DNA of 64,000 bases from Ustilaginoidea virens. Lineage: Eukaryota; Ascomycota; Sordariomycetes; Hypocreales; Clavicipitaceae. The notes beneath the pieces are model-generated. The model worked only from the letters and a program-made list of their open reading frames with translations. It had not been told where the DNA came from and made no database searches. The stretch covers positions 3,782,001 through 3,846,000 of the forward strand of contig NC_057318.1 of the NCBI RefSeq assembly GCF_000687475.1, given 5' to 3'. Position 1 is the first letter of the stretch, and the number at the start of each line of letters is the position of its first letter. Below, one piece after another: positions 56,105 to 64,000 of the stretch. Made by a program: the position numbers and the translations under genes.

Positions 56105-58648
56105 TCATGAGCGGGTTTGACGATCGTCTTTTATACCCCAGCTGCCCACCAAGGCCATGGACTCTTCGTCCCCGGCGGCAAGCCTCTCGTCGTCGAGTGT
56201 ATCCGAGAGACATCTCCAGGGGTCGCGTCCGCCGCCCCATTTGAGGAGATTCTGCTTGAGACGCTCGCCGTTTTCCCGGCAGACGGCAGCGCCGCCTTGT
56301 CCGGCGCGAAAGACGACTCGCCACACGCGCTCGGCAAGGACCCGGTCGAAGAGGTAGCTGTAGTAGGTGCTGCCGTAGGAGTGGAGGTGGCCGAAAAAGC
56401 CCTGCCAGCTGGTGCCGGGGGGGTCCTTGGGGCCGTGAGCGTACCGGTGCTGGATCTCGTGGAAGACGCGGGTCGAGTCAAAGGGCAGGCTGTCGGCGGC
56501 GGCGGAGTGGTAGGCCTGGTCGACCATGGCGAGGAGGATCTGGTGCTCCGTGTCGATGCCCTCGAAGCGCCTGGAGACGCCGATGCGCTCCTGGACGAGG
56601 CTGTACGGCAGGGGGCGGTCGGTCTTCCAGTGGCGGGCGAAGAGGGACAGGACGGCGGGGTCGGCGGCGAAATGCTCCATCAGGGTGGAGGGCAGCTCGG
56701 CGAAGTCGGTGGCGCACCTGGTGCCCGAGACGTTCTGGAAGCTGGTGCGCGCAAGGATGGAGTGGATGGCGTGGCCCATCTCGTGGAAGAGCGTCTCGAC
56801 GGACGCGTAGGACAGGAGGGCGGGCTCACGGGCGGAGGCGCTCTTGGGGAAGTCGCAGACGAGGGCAATGGTGGGCAGCTGCATGAGTTTGCCGTCGCGG
56901 CAGGACGTCTCCATGCCGTCGTTGGCGGCCTGCTCGGGGGAGTCGAAGACAGTGGAGGAGGAGGAGGAGGAGGAGGAGGAGGCCATGTCGCGCGCGGCCT
57001 CGTCGAGCTCTTCGGCGAGGATCTCGCGGGAGCAGCGGATGGTGAAGTGGGCCGGGTTGGGGGACTTTTGCGGGCGGTAGAACAGGTCGCAGTACAGGAC
57101 GGCGAGCAGCTCGCCGCCGTCGTCGGACACGACGTCGAGGCGCTTGACGTCCGGGTGCCAGACCTCGCCGGGCCGGGCCTCGCGCGGGACGAAGCGCACG
57201 CCGTACAGGCGGTCGAAGAGGCGGGACAGGCCCTGCATGACGGTGCCGACGGAGAAGAAGGCGGACAGCTGGTGCGCGGGGTGGGGGTCGGGGTGGGGGG
57301 CGCGCGGGCGCGTCTCGGCGCGGATCATTTCCATGTAAAAGTCGCGGTCCCAGGCCTGCAGGCTGGCGTCGGGCACGGCGAGGTGCCGGCGCTTCCGGTC
57401 GGCGAGCTCGGCGAGCTCGGCGCGCACGGCGGGGGCGTTGTGCTCGCGCAGGGCGAGGAGGAACTTGGCGACGGAGGCGGGCGTCTTGGCCATCATGCGG
57501 TCCTTGAGGGCCATGTGCGCGTGGCTCTCGAAGCCGGCGAGCTTGGCCAGCTCGGAGCGGAGGCGGAGCATGGACTCGAGGCGGTCGAGGGTGCCGCGCG
57601 AGGCGGTGCGCTGCGCGAGGTAGATTTGGCGGCGGGCGTCGCCGTCGCGGACGCTCTGCAGGGCGGCGGCGGCCTCGGAGCCGGTGGTGGCGACGGAGAT
57701 GTGCGAGCGCAGCCCGTGGCTGGCGGCGGCGGCGGCGGCGGCCAGGCCCGGGTGCATGCCTTGGAGGCGGTGGGCCGGCAGGGCGACCTCCCCGACGGCG
57801 GGCCGCATGTGCTGCACAAAGGCGGAGCCGACGTCGCTGATGCGCGAGGACAGGTCGACGAAGCGGTCGCGCGCCCGCTGGGGCAGGTTGACGGCCGACT
57901 TGGTAAAGTCCAGCTGGAGCAGCTGGGCGACGGCCCTCTCCTCCTCGGACCAGGCGGACGCGACGTCCGGGCGGGACAGCGCCTCGGCCAGCTGGTGGTG
58001 CAGGCCGGCCATGGTGTTGAGCTGGTTCATGTACTGGTACACGGCGGACCACGCCTTGGCGGCGGCGTGCTGGAAGCGCGGGTCGGGGTGCGTCATGCGC
58101 ACAAAGTCGGCGAGGTCGAGGACCCGGCACAGCAGGTCGCTGAGGCGGTCGAGGTCGCGGACGACGGCGCGGTACTCGGCGACGGACGCGGCGGCCAGGA
58201 CGCGGCGCACGAGGCGCGTCGCCCGCCGCAGGGTGCTCTGCGCGAAGACGTGGAAGCCGTCGGGGGTGGTGAGATGGCGGTTGTTGAACAGGCCGTGGCT
58301 CTTGCGGAGGCCGAGGCCGAGGCCGAGGCCGAGACGGGACAGGGACGGGACGGAGGAGGGGGCGTCGAACAGGAGGCGGAGGAGGGCGTCGTCGCCGCGG
58401 GAGCTGGCGCGGCGGTCAGCGGGCGGCGAGGGCGAGGGCGAGGGCGAGGGCGGCGGCCGCGCGGCCTCGGCTGCGGTTGTTGCCCATCGTCGGTGTCGGC
58501 GGCGCTGCAGCTGGAGCAGGAGCAGGTGCTGGTGCTGGTGCTGGTGCTGGTGCTGGTGCTGGTGCTGATGCCGGAGCGGCGACGGGCCCGCGCGACGGGT
58601 GCACCGGGTGCAGACCCAGATGCGGCGGGCGCGGGTGAAAGGGAGCAT
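56105..58648 (-). CDS. OCT1: Mitochondrial intermediate peptidase Oct1
   Basis: A single exon of 847 residues. The N-terminus MLPFTRARRIWVCTRCTRR is basic like a matrix presequence, followed by (HQ)n, (SP)n and (GL)n repeats. The M3 zinc-metallopeptidase core has LFHEMGHAIHSILART with H622, E623 and H626 as zinc/catalytic residues. Downstream come FAELPSTLMEHFA and HSYGSTYYSYLFDRVLAERVW, typical of M3A thimet-type enzymes. Oct1 removes an octapeptide from precursors already cut by the processing peptidase in the matrix. A Ser9 run interrupts the catalytic domain near residue 565. Length is a little above the usual 770-800 because of the repeats. It is divergent from a MICOS-type gene. The antisense strand is open for 992 codons, which I regard as a composition artefact. 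Confidence 0.94.
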   Translation of the reverse strand: MLPFTRARRIWVCTRCTRRAGPSPLRHQHQHQHQHQHQHQHLLLLQLQRRRHRRWATTAAEAARPPPSPSPSPSPPADRRASSRGDDALLRLLFDAPSSVPSLSRLGLGLGLGLRKSHGLFNNRHLTTPDGFHVFAQSTLRRATRLVRRVLAAASVAEYRAVVRDLDRLSDLLCRVLDLADFVRMTHPDPRFQHAAAKAWSAVYQYMNQLNTMAGLHHQLAEALSRPDVASAWSEEERAVAQLLQLDFTKSAVNLPQRARDRFVDLSSRISDVGSAFVQHMRPAVGEVALPAHRLQGMHPGLAAAAAAASHGLRSHISVATTGSEAAAALQSVRDGDARRQIYLAQRTASRGTLDRLESMLRLRSELAKLAGFESHAHMALKDRMMAKTPASVAKFLLALREHNAPAVRAELAELADRKRRHLAVPDASLQAWDRDFYMEMIRAETRPRAPHPDPHPAHQLSAFFSVGTVMQGLSRLFDRLYGVRFVPREARPGEVWHPDVKRLDVVSDDGGELLAVLYCDLFYRPQKSPNPAHFTIRCSREILAEELDEAARDMASSSSSSSSSTVFDSPEQAANDGMETSCRDGKLMQLPTIALVCDFPKSASAREPALLSYASVETLFHEMGHAIHSILARTSFQNVSGTRCATDFAELPSTLMEHFAADPAVLSLFARHWKTDRPLPYSLVQERIGVSRRFEGIDTEHQILLAMVDQAYHSAAADSLPFDSTRVFHEIQHRYAHGPKDPPGTSWQGFFGHLHSYGSTYYSYLFDRVLAERVWRVVFRAGQGGAAVCRENGERLKQNLLKWGGGRDPWRCLSDTLDDERLAAGDEESMALVGSWGIKDDRQTRS
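58525..58567 (+). repeat. GGTGCT hexamer repeat inside the OCT1 presequence
   Basis: About seven tandem GGTGCT units. On the coding (minus) strand they encode alternating His-Gln residues directly after the basic N-terminus. Confidence 0.9.
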
Positions 58649-59264
58649 CGCGAGGGCTTGTCAGCTCGAAGTCGGGGTGGAAGAGAAGAGGGGGGGCCGA
58701 GATTGACGGGGACGTTGGGTTATGCAAGTAGCGGAGCGGGATTCGCCCGGGAAGTGCATGCGATGGATGCGTTGCGTTTTCAGATGCGCGGGCTGCCGTG
58801 TGGCGTTGGTTGCCGCGTGGCGTTGCTGCGTGGCGTTGCCGGCAGCCAGTCAGTGACGACGGCGTGTTGCTCCAATGACAGTGACCCAAGAGCACACCAG
58901 CCAGCCAGCCAGCCAGCTCATGTAGAGAGACTTTGGCATCACACGTACACGCCCCGCGGCAGATGCTGGTCTGGTCATCTTTTTCAAGTTCAAGTTTCTC
59001 TTTTTTTTTTTTTTAATTATTATTATTTTTATTATTTATTTTATTTTATTTTTCCCCTTTTCCCCCGCATCACTGCAAACGCGGAAACGAACTGAGGCCG
59101 CTTGTTGCAGCTGGGGCCTAACTCCGTACTGAAACAATGACACCTCGGCCGGTCACGTGCCGCCGCTCCAAAAGGCCCGTCGGGGAGGGCGACGGCAGCG
59201 CGGCCAGACCACCAAACCAACGAGTTTGCCGTGTCGACCGGGTCTGCCGCTTCGACAGCCAAAA
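58649..59264. promoter_or_regulatory. Divergent promoter OCT1/MICOS subunit
   Basis: 616 bp between the two start codons. It contains GTTGCCGCGTGGC-type direct repeats (about 58795-58850), a (CCAG)n run near 58898-58918, and an AT-rich tract (58998-59055). Two mitochondrial genes share it, so co-regulation is plausible but unproven. Confidence 0.55.
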
Positions 59265-60224
59265 ATGGCTTCCAGACTGCTGCAGCTACAACGGGTGAGG
59301 GCCCTTTCTCCCCGCGCGGGAACATATTTCGATAAACGGTGCTGACTCGTCGTCGGTCTCCCCGTCGCCCAGCGCGCCGTGGCGCCGTTGGCGGCCATCG
59401 CCGTCGTTCTGTCCCCTGCCACAGTTCTCGCCGAAGCTCCTGCGCGCAAGGTTCGTCGCCGGAAAAAGACTCCCTTCTCCCAAGCCTGCCCGGCAGCCGC
59501 GAAGCCGGCCACGCTAACCCGCGAGAGGGGGGGCCTGCGGGGGAAAAAGAAACCCATCTACGATGACCTGGACGCCGCGGGCGCCAGCGACGACGACGCA
59601 CCCGCGCGATTCGAAGCCCTCCCGCCCAAGCAGCCCGCCGCCGCCGCCGCTGCCGCTGCCGCTGCCGCTGCCGACCCGCCGCCCAGGAGGGAGAAGCAGC
59701 CGCGGGCCCCCTCGCCGACCGACAGGCTAGCCGCCGAGATTGGCAGAGCCCGCCTCGCGCTGTACCGCGTCGCCGCCGCCGCCGAGGACAAGGTCAACGA
59801 GACGATGGACTCGGCCTTCCACCTGGAGCAGTCCTTCACCGACACCGTTGCCGGTCTGGCCCCCTCGCGCGAGAGCGGCGAGAAGCTCATGCCGGGCGCC
59901 ATGTACGTCCTGGTCGCCGCCATGGCCGGCAGCATCATCACCCGCCGGAGCAACGTCCTCCTGCGGAGCACCGTGCCCTGGGCGTTTGGCGTCGGCGCCG
60001 GCTGGGCCGTCCTGCCCGTGACGATGCGCAACGTCTCCGACCTGGCGTGGAAGTACGAGCAGCGGTTCCCTGCCGTCGCGGACACGCACGCCAGGGTCCG
60101 GGAGAGCCTGAGGAGGGGCGTCAGCTTCGCCAAGGCCCATGGCCAGGTTGGCGTGCACTTCGTGGACGAGAAGGTGACGGATGCGAGGGAGGCTGTTGAA
60201 GGGTGGGTCAAGCAGGGTAAATAG
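59265..60224 (+). CDS. MICOS complex subunit MIC26/MIC27 (apolipoprotein O family)
   Basis: Two exons, 59265-59294 (ten codons) and 59373-60224; 293 residues. The N-terminus MASRLLQLQR-RAVAPLAAIAV is a short basic, hydrophobic mitochondrial signal. A charged linker with a run of 11-12 Ala (about 95-106) follows. The ApoO-like part includes SAFHLEQSFTDTVAGLAPS, EKLMPGAMYVLVAAMAGSII, RRSNVLLRSTVPWAFGVGAG and WKYEQRFP. These match fungal MICOS subunits of the MIC26/MIC27 group, which shape cristae junctions in the inner membrane, with two membrane helices joined by a glycine-containing loop. Which paralogue name applies cannot be settled here. The intron (78 bp) sits unusually early, after ten codons. 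Confidence 0.85.
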
Positions 60225-60829
60225 ACGCTCCAGCTGGTTGAAAATGACGCAAAGCGAAAAGCAAAAGACGATAAAAGAGTACAAAAACAAAGGACGAAGA
60301 AATCGCTGGGAGAGCCGTACCGTTTCCCCCTTGGTCTTCCCCCCCCCCTTCCTTTTTTTTTTTTTTTTTTTTTCGATCCTCGGAAATTGTATAATTGCAT
60401 AGACGAAAAGAAAAAAAAACAGATGACTCTGGCAGAAAATTCGACAAGCCATCCAAGTCTGCTTTTGCTCATATCAAAGGGCTGGCACAGATGGAGGACA
60501 AGAATTGAACATTTTCAGATCCTCTTTTGGCTAGTGGTCGTGAAAAAGTCGTCTGATGATTACATGCTTACGCTTCCATCCACCTCTAAACAGATGCCCA
60601 TGTGCTGCTGCTAGCATCTCTTCCATGCATTCCATGCTAAAATACTCCAATCTCTCCCAGATGTGCTAGCCAGCGGACCGCCACCGGCTTTGAAAAAATG
60701 CCAAAACTCCATTGCATGCCAGGTCAACAACCATCCGTAAGAGGAAAGGAAAAGACAAAAAAACAAACAAGCAAACAAACAAGCAAACAAACAAACAAAC
60801 AAGAGTCCAGCATCGACCCAAAGGACAGC
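60225..60829. other. Convergent spacer MICOS gene/DUS2
   Basis: 605 bp containing both 3' UTRs, a T20 run (60354-60373) and a (CAAA/CAAG)n repeat (60757-60805). No gene. Confidence 0.5.
60757..60805 (+). repeat. CAAACAAG tetramer-type repeat
   Basis: Roughly a dozen tandem CAAA or CAAG tetramers, just beyond the DUS2 stop codon. Confidence 0.85.
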
Positions 60830-62184
60830 CTAGACGACAGAAGCCACGGCTGCTGGTTCCGGGAGGTCAGCTTTGGACCCGACATTGCGGTCGGATAGCG
60901 CTTTTCGCGTGGGTGCAGCAGTCCTTTTCCCACCGGCCGCCAAGGCACTCGCATTCTTTCTCGCCTTTTTCGACGTCTTCTCCCTCGGCTTGTCGAGGCC
61001 TCTGTCAATGTCGACATCCTGCGCTCGATCGACGAGGCCTGCAAACCCCAAGGTCTTGCACACGTCGGTGTAGCTCTTGGCTTGCAAGACCGACGGGTAG
61101 AGTTTCGCTTTGCCGGGGACCATCTGGGCCAGGAGGTACTTGGTGTTGCTGAAGCGGTTGCTGACCTGCATGGCGTGCTCTAGGTACCGTTCCACGACGG
61201 TCTGCCAAGGGAGAAGGCCACCGTCGGCATCGCTCCGGAAGCAGCTCGGGTTTCTCTCGGCGGCGACGGCAATCATGGCTCCGTCGGCGCCGTACTCTTC
61301 CGCCAGCTTGAGGCCCTGGTCTCTTGTCTCGACATCGCCGTTCATGAGGCACGCCACTCCGGCTTCGCGGCAGACCCCCGCAATCATGCTCAGCTGATCT
61401 CTGATGGCGCGTTCCCTCGGCCTCATGGGCGTCGTCCGGCAGTGCACTGTCAAGCCGGTTATGCCGGTGGCGACGAGCCGTCGTACCAAGGCTTCCGTCG
61501 CGGCGGGGGTCTCCAAGATACGAATCTTGACGCTGATGCCAATCTCAAACTCTGGCGTAATGTTCTTCACCAGGGCCTCCAAGATGGCGACCAGCCGGTC
61601 TGGTGTTTGGAGAAGAGCTGCACCCATGCCGCCGCTGGTGCTGAAGGGTTTAGGGCAGCCGGCGTTGACGTCGATGCCAGCGACGTCGGCCGCGACGAGT
61701 CGGGCGGCTTGGACGGCTCGTTCAGGGTCTGCGGTCCCAATCTGGAAGATGAGCTTGCTCGCCTCCTTCTCGGGGAACACTCGGTAAATGACGCTTTCCT
61801 GAGCGACCCCGGGTGGTTTCTGGTGGCCTTGGGAGGGCGGTCTTGTCCATTCAATGACACCGGCATCGTGGTTGAAGCGTCTCGTCGACCCAATCATGGC
61901 ACGGTCGACGGTTTCAGGACCTGTACCAATGATTCTTCTTCAGCACCCGTCACAGGCCAAAACCCCCCCCTCCCCCCTCCTTCCTTCCGCTTCGTCTTTT
62001 CGACCGGTCGGATGACGTGTGAAACCTTTGACAAGCACATACCCCAAACTAAATCGGCTCCGTAGTGCAGAGCGAGCAATCTCGACGGAAGTTCGCCTGA
62101 GCGCACCATTGGCGCAAGCACCACTTTCCCGCGATAGTCCACCCCTCTGGGGGGGATGGGGACGCGCTTGACTTGAGCGGCCAT
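60830..62184 (-). CDS. DUS2: tRNA-dihydrouridine synthase, Dus2/Smm1 type
   Basis: Two exons: 62184-62043 and 61920-60830; 410 residues. The TIM-barrel start reads YRGKVVLAPMVRSGELPSRL, then DLVWG-PETVDRAMIG across the 122 bp intron. FQIGTADPERAVQAARLV and IDVNAGCPKPFSTSGGMGAAL follow, where C136 is the expected catalytic proton donor. Later comes TGLTVHCRTTPMRPRE, the Dus2-specific FMN/substrate region, and LMNGDVETRDQG. Dus2 enzymes reduce uridine 20 in cytoplasmic tRNAs using FMN and NADPH. The C-terminal 60 residues are Lys/Ala-rich, possibly an RNA-binding or localisation tail. Start 62184 has AxxATGG context; in-frame ATG 62211 would add nine residues (MLPASARRI), which might resemble a weak mitochondrial signal. 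Confidence 0.93.
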
Positions 62185-62283
62185 TATCCTCCTGGCCGAG
62201 GCAGGGAGCATGCCCAGGGACGGGACCAACCTGCGGATGCTGTTGCAAGAGGGAGGCCGCAAATTATGGAAGGCCTGTGTGTG

Positions 62284-62391
62284 GCATCGCAGGCATCGCA
62301 GGCATCGCAGGTTCCGCAGGTTCCGCAGGTTCCGCAGGTTCCGCAGGTTTCGCAGGTTTCGCAGGTTTCGCAGGCTTCGCAGGCTTCGAAC
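62284..62391 (+). repeat. 12-unit 9-bp minisatellite upstream of DUS2
   Basis: Twelve contiguous 9 bp units arranged as variant blocks: GCATCGCAG x3, GTTCCGCAG x4, GTTTCGCAG x3, GCTTCGCAG, then GCTTCGAAC. The array starts 100 bp upstream of the DUS2 ATG. All frames through it are open, so ORFs called here are repeat translations. Confidence 0.95.
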
Positions 62392-63883
62392 GACGGCGAT
62401 GACGCAGAGGGGGCTTGAGGCTTTTGCTTGATCGATCGAGCAACGTTGGATTGAATGATGAATTTTTCTCGGCCGGGCCAGCAGCCAGCTGGTGGGGCGG
62501 GGCACCTTGGTGCGACCAACTGCCAGCTGCCAGGGTCCACAAGTGCTCAATCAATGTTTTACGCTCCAGGTTTTACGGCAACAGACTTCTCGCGCCACTC
62601 AGCGCTGTCAGCGAATCTCGAATCTCGCAGCGGCACGGCACGGCACGGCACTGCTTTTCCGGATTCCATGTTCGGCACAGCATGCATCATCATCATCACA
62701 CACGAGCCCGAGGCTGCGGAAGCGAGCCAAAGTAGAGCGTAGAGGGGGTCAGCGTGCTTGCCGTGCTGAGCTTGCCTTTTCCGGTGCTTTGGGGTTGTGC
62801 CTTGGGGTTGGGAGGTTTTGCCTCGCTCTCGCGTAGCCCGTGACACCGTCGGCCGTGTCCAATACGAAGCAGCCCGCTGTGGACGGACGGATTCTCAACA
62901 TGCCGGGCTCATGTTTGCGCGTTCAGGTGCCTGCTTTGCGACCTTGTCGGCATTTGGAGGGATTGAGCAGCAGCAAGCAAAGACCAGACAGAGCAGAGAT
63001 TGACGCAATGTATGTACTCCGTAGTTGGTTAGTTGCTCCTGGCCTGGGTGTTCCGTGCCCGTAGAGGAGCCCTGAAGGAGTCTGGGTCCAGGTGCCCGGT
63101 TACTTTCTAGGGACCTACTAGGTACTAGATACTTACTAGTCACCAGACCTAACCTGAGGCAGGGAACTCCCCCAGACCGTACGGGGAATCCCGTACTGCG
63201 CAGTGCGTATCCACGAATTTAAGGTTCACAAAGGTCCTGGTGCCAGCCCGCCAGGGCTTCAATGTTGCTTGTTGGCGGCACTGATTAGCATTTCGTAGCG
63301 AGCCGAGACCCAAAAAGGCTACCACAGGCACGCGCCAGGCCAAATTGTGCAAGTACACAGTACTTGGCGGGGACGCGGCGGAATCAGCGCATCTGGCCAC
63401 ACGCACTGACGAATCCTCCGGATGATGTCTGGTCTGGTCTGGTTCTGGTTGGCTCACGGCAAGGGGCAGGGCAAATGGCTCATCTGAAACCAAGCCACCG
63501 TCAATCCGCGACGTGGCATCAAAGAAACTTTTCTTTTCTTGCCGCAGAGGCCTGGCTTGTTGGTCTCGTGTTATCTACGGAGTAGCCTGATGCCGCCCGA
63601 GGGAAATCGATCAACCAATAATGCCATAATGCTGCCAAAGCGGACAAAGCGGCATGATGATGCAGGGAAACAGAGCGTGATGCTGGCCCGGCCCTGGTGT
63701 TCAGGACATAACAGCGAGCACGTCGCTCAAGGTGAATTGGCACATGCAGCATCCCTCGTGCCAGGATTTCAGGGCTGGAGCGGCCGCTAAAGCGCCTGGC
63801 CCAGGGCCAAATTTGGCGCACCCCGGCCTTGCTCCGTAGAACTTGCGTACCCAGGTACGTAGCATCAGACATTGCTCTGTACT

Positions 63884-63960
63884 GTACCTAGACGTACCTA
63901 CCTACCTACCTACCTTAGGTAGGTACCTAAGGTGCCTCCTAAGGTAGGGGCCTGGTGCAG
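63884..63960. repeat. TACC/AGGTA palindromic array
   Basis: Tandem TACC tetramers facing AGGT/AAGGTACC units, making long imperfect inverted repeats near the right end of the window. Confidence 0.8.
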
Positions 63961-64000
63961 GGCCTACCGCACGGGTACCCTACCTCGTACCGCCTGTGGG

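Larger units (their letters stand above)
62185..64000. other. Intergenic, right edge
   Basis: 1.8 kb with no supportable gene. It holds the DUS2 promoter and minisatellite, TACTCCGTA at 63015, TACGGAGTA at 63576, and TACCTACC/AGGTACC palindromic arrays near 63108-63142 and 63884-63960. Confidence 0.5.

Noticed and set aside
56117..59095. A 992-codon open frame on the plus strand antisense to OCT1
   Set aside because: It mirrors the very GC-rich OCT1 gene, is Gly/Val/Glu/Ala-rich without any domain, and has no orthologue-like motifs; OCT1 is certain on the other strand. The openness comes from third-position GC bias.
62284..62391. Possible CRISPR-like array
   Set aside because: Units are contiguous 9-mers without spacers, and the genome is eukaryotic.

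Overview
The window is nuclear DNA of a filamentous ascomycete (Pezizomycotina). The evidence is spliceosomal GT-AG introns of mostly 55-310 bp, gene density of about one per 4 kb, and proteins that read as fungal orthologues throughout (Msn2-type zinc-finger factor, Lys2 aminoadipate reductase, Crh-type GPI glycosidase, Hcs1, Oct1, ApoO/MIC26-27). Sordariomycetes, perhaps Hypocreales, is my inference from protein style and intergenic motif style; it was not tested by search. I rebuilt fifteen protein-coding genes exon by exon. In each, codon phase closes across every intron.

Left part (1-17.5 kb), dense and conserved: an E2 ubiquitin-conjugating enzyme of the UBE2W type (+), VPS33 (+), an LSD1-type histone demethylase with SWIRM, amine oxidase and HMG-box (+), ATP synthase gamma ATP3 (-), DNA topoisomerase I TOP1 (+) sharing a 0.5 kb divergent promoter with ATP3, and a GPI-anchored GH16 Crh-type cell-wall transglycosylase (-).

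Middle part (17.5-38 kb): an 11.9 kb stretch without a supportable gene, full of homopolymer tracts and short repeats, lies upstream of an MSN2/SEB1-type C2H2 stress regulator (+). That gene has a small upstream ORF whose stop overlaps its start codon. After a minisatellite-rich convergent spacer comes LYS2 (-), whose third intron is 114 bp and stop-free.

Right part (38-64 kb): DPH6 diphthine-ammonia ligase (+) with four CACGTG boxes at exact 12 bp spacing upstream; a DUF202 three-helix membrane protein (+); the Hcs1/SMUBP2-like DNA helicase (+, six exons); a 5.3 kb gene-free stretch; an unrecognised 706-residue coiled-coil protein (+); OCT1 mitochondrial intermediate peptidase (-) divergent with an ApoO-family MICOS subunit (+); and DUS2 tRNA-dihydrouridine synthase (-) with a 12-unit minisatellite just upstream.

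The genes are mainly housekeeping: mitochondrial biogenesis and energy (ATP3, OCT1, MICOS), vacuole fusion (VPS33), lysine synthesis (LYS2), translation (DPH6, DUS2), DNA topology and helicase functions (TOP1, HCS1), chromatin (LSD1) and stress/wall functions (MSN2, Crh). I see no secondary-metabolite cluster, transposon, CRISPR or rRNA. The unusual material is mostly non-coding: an over-represented 9-mer TACTCCGTA, AGGTACCT-type palindromic arrays, the E-box array, and long homopolymers inside introns.
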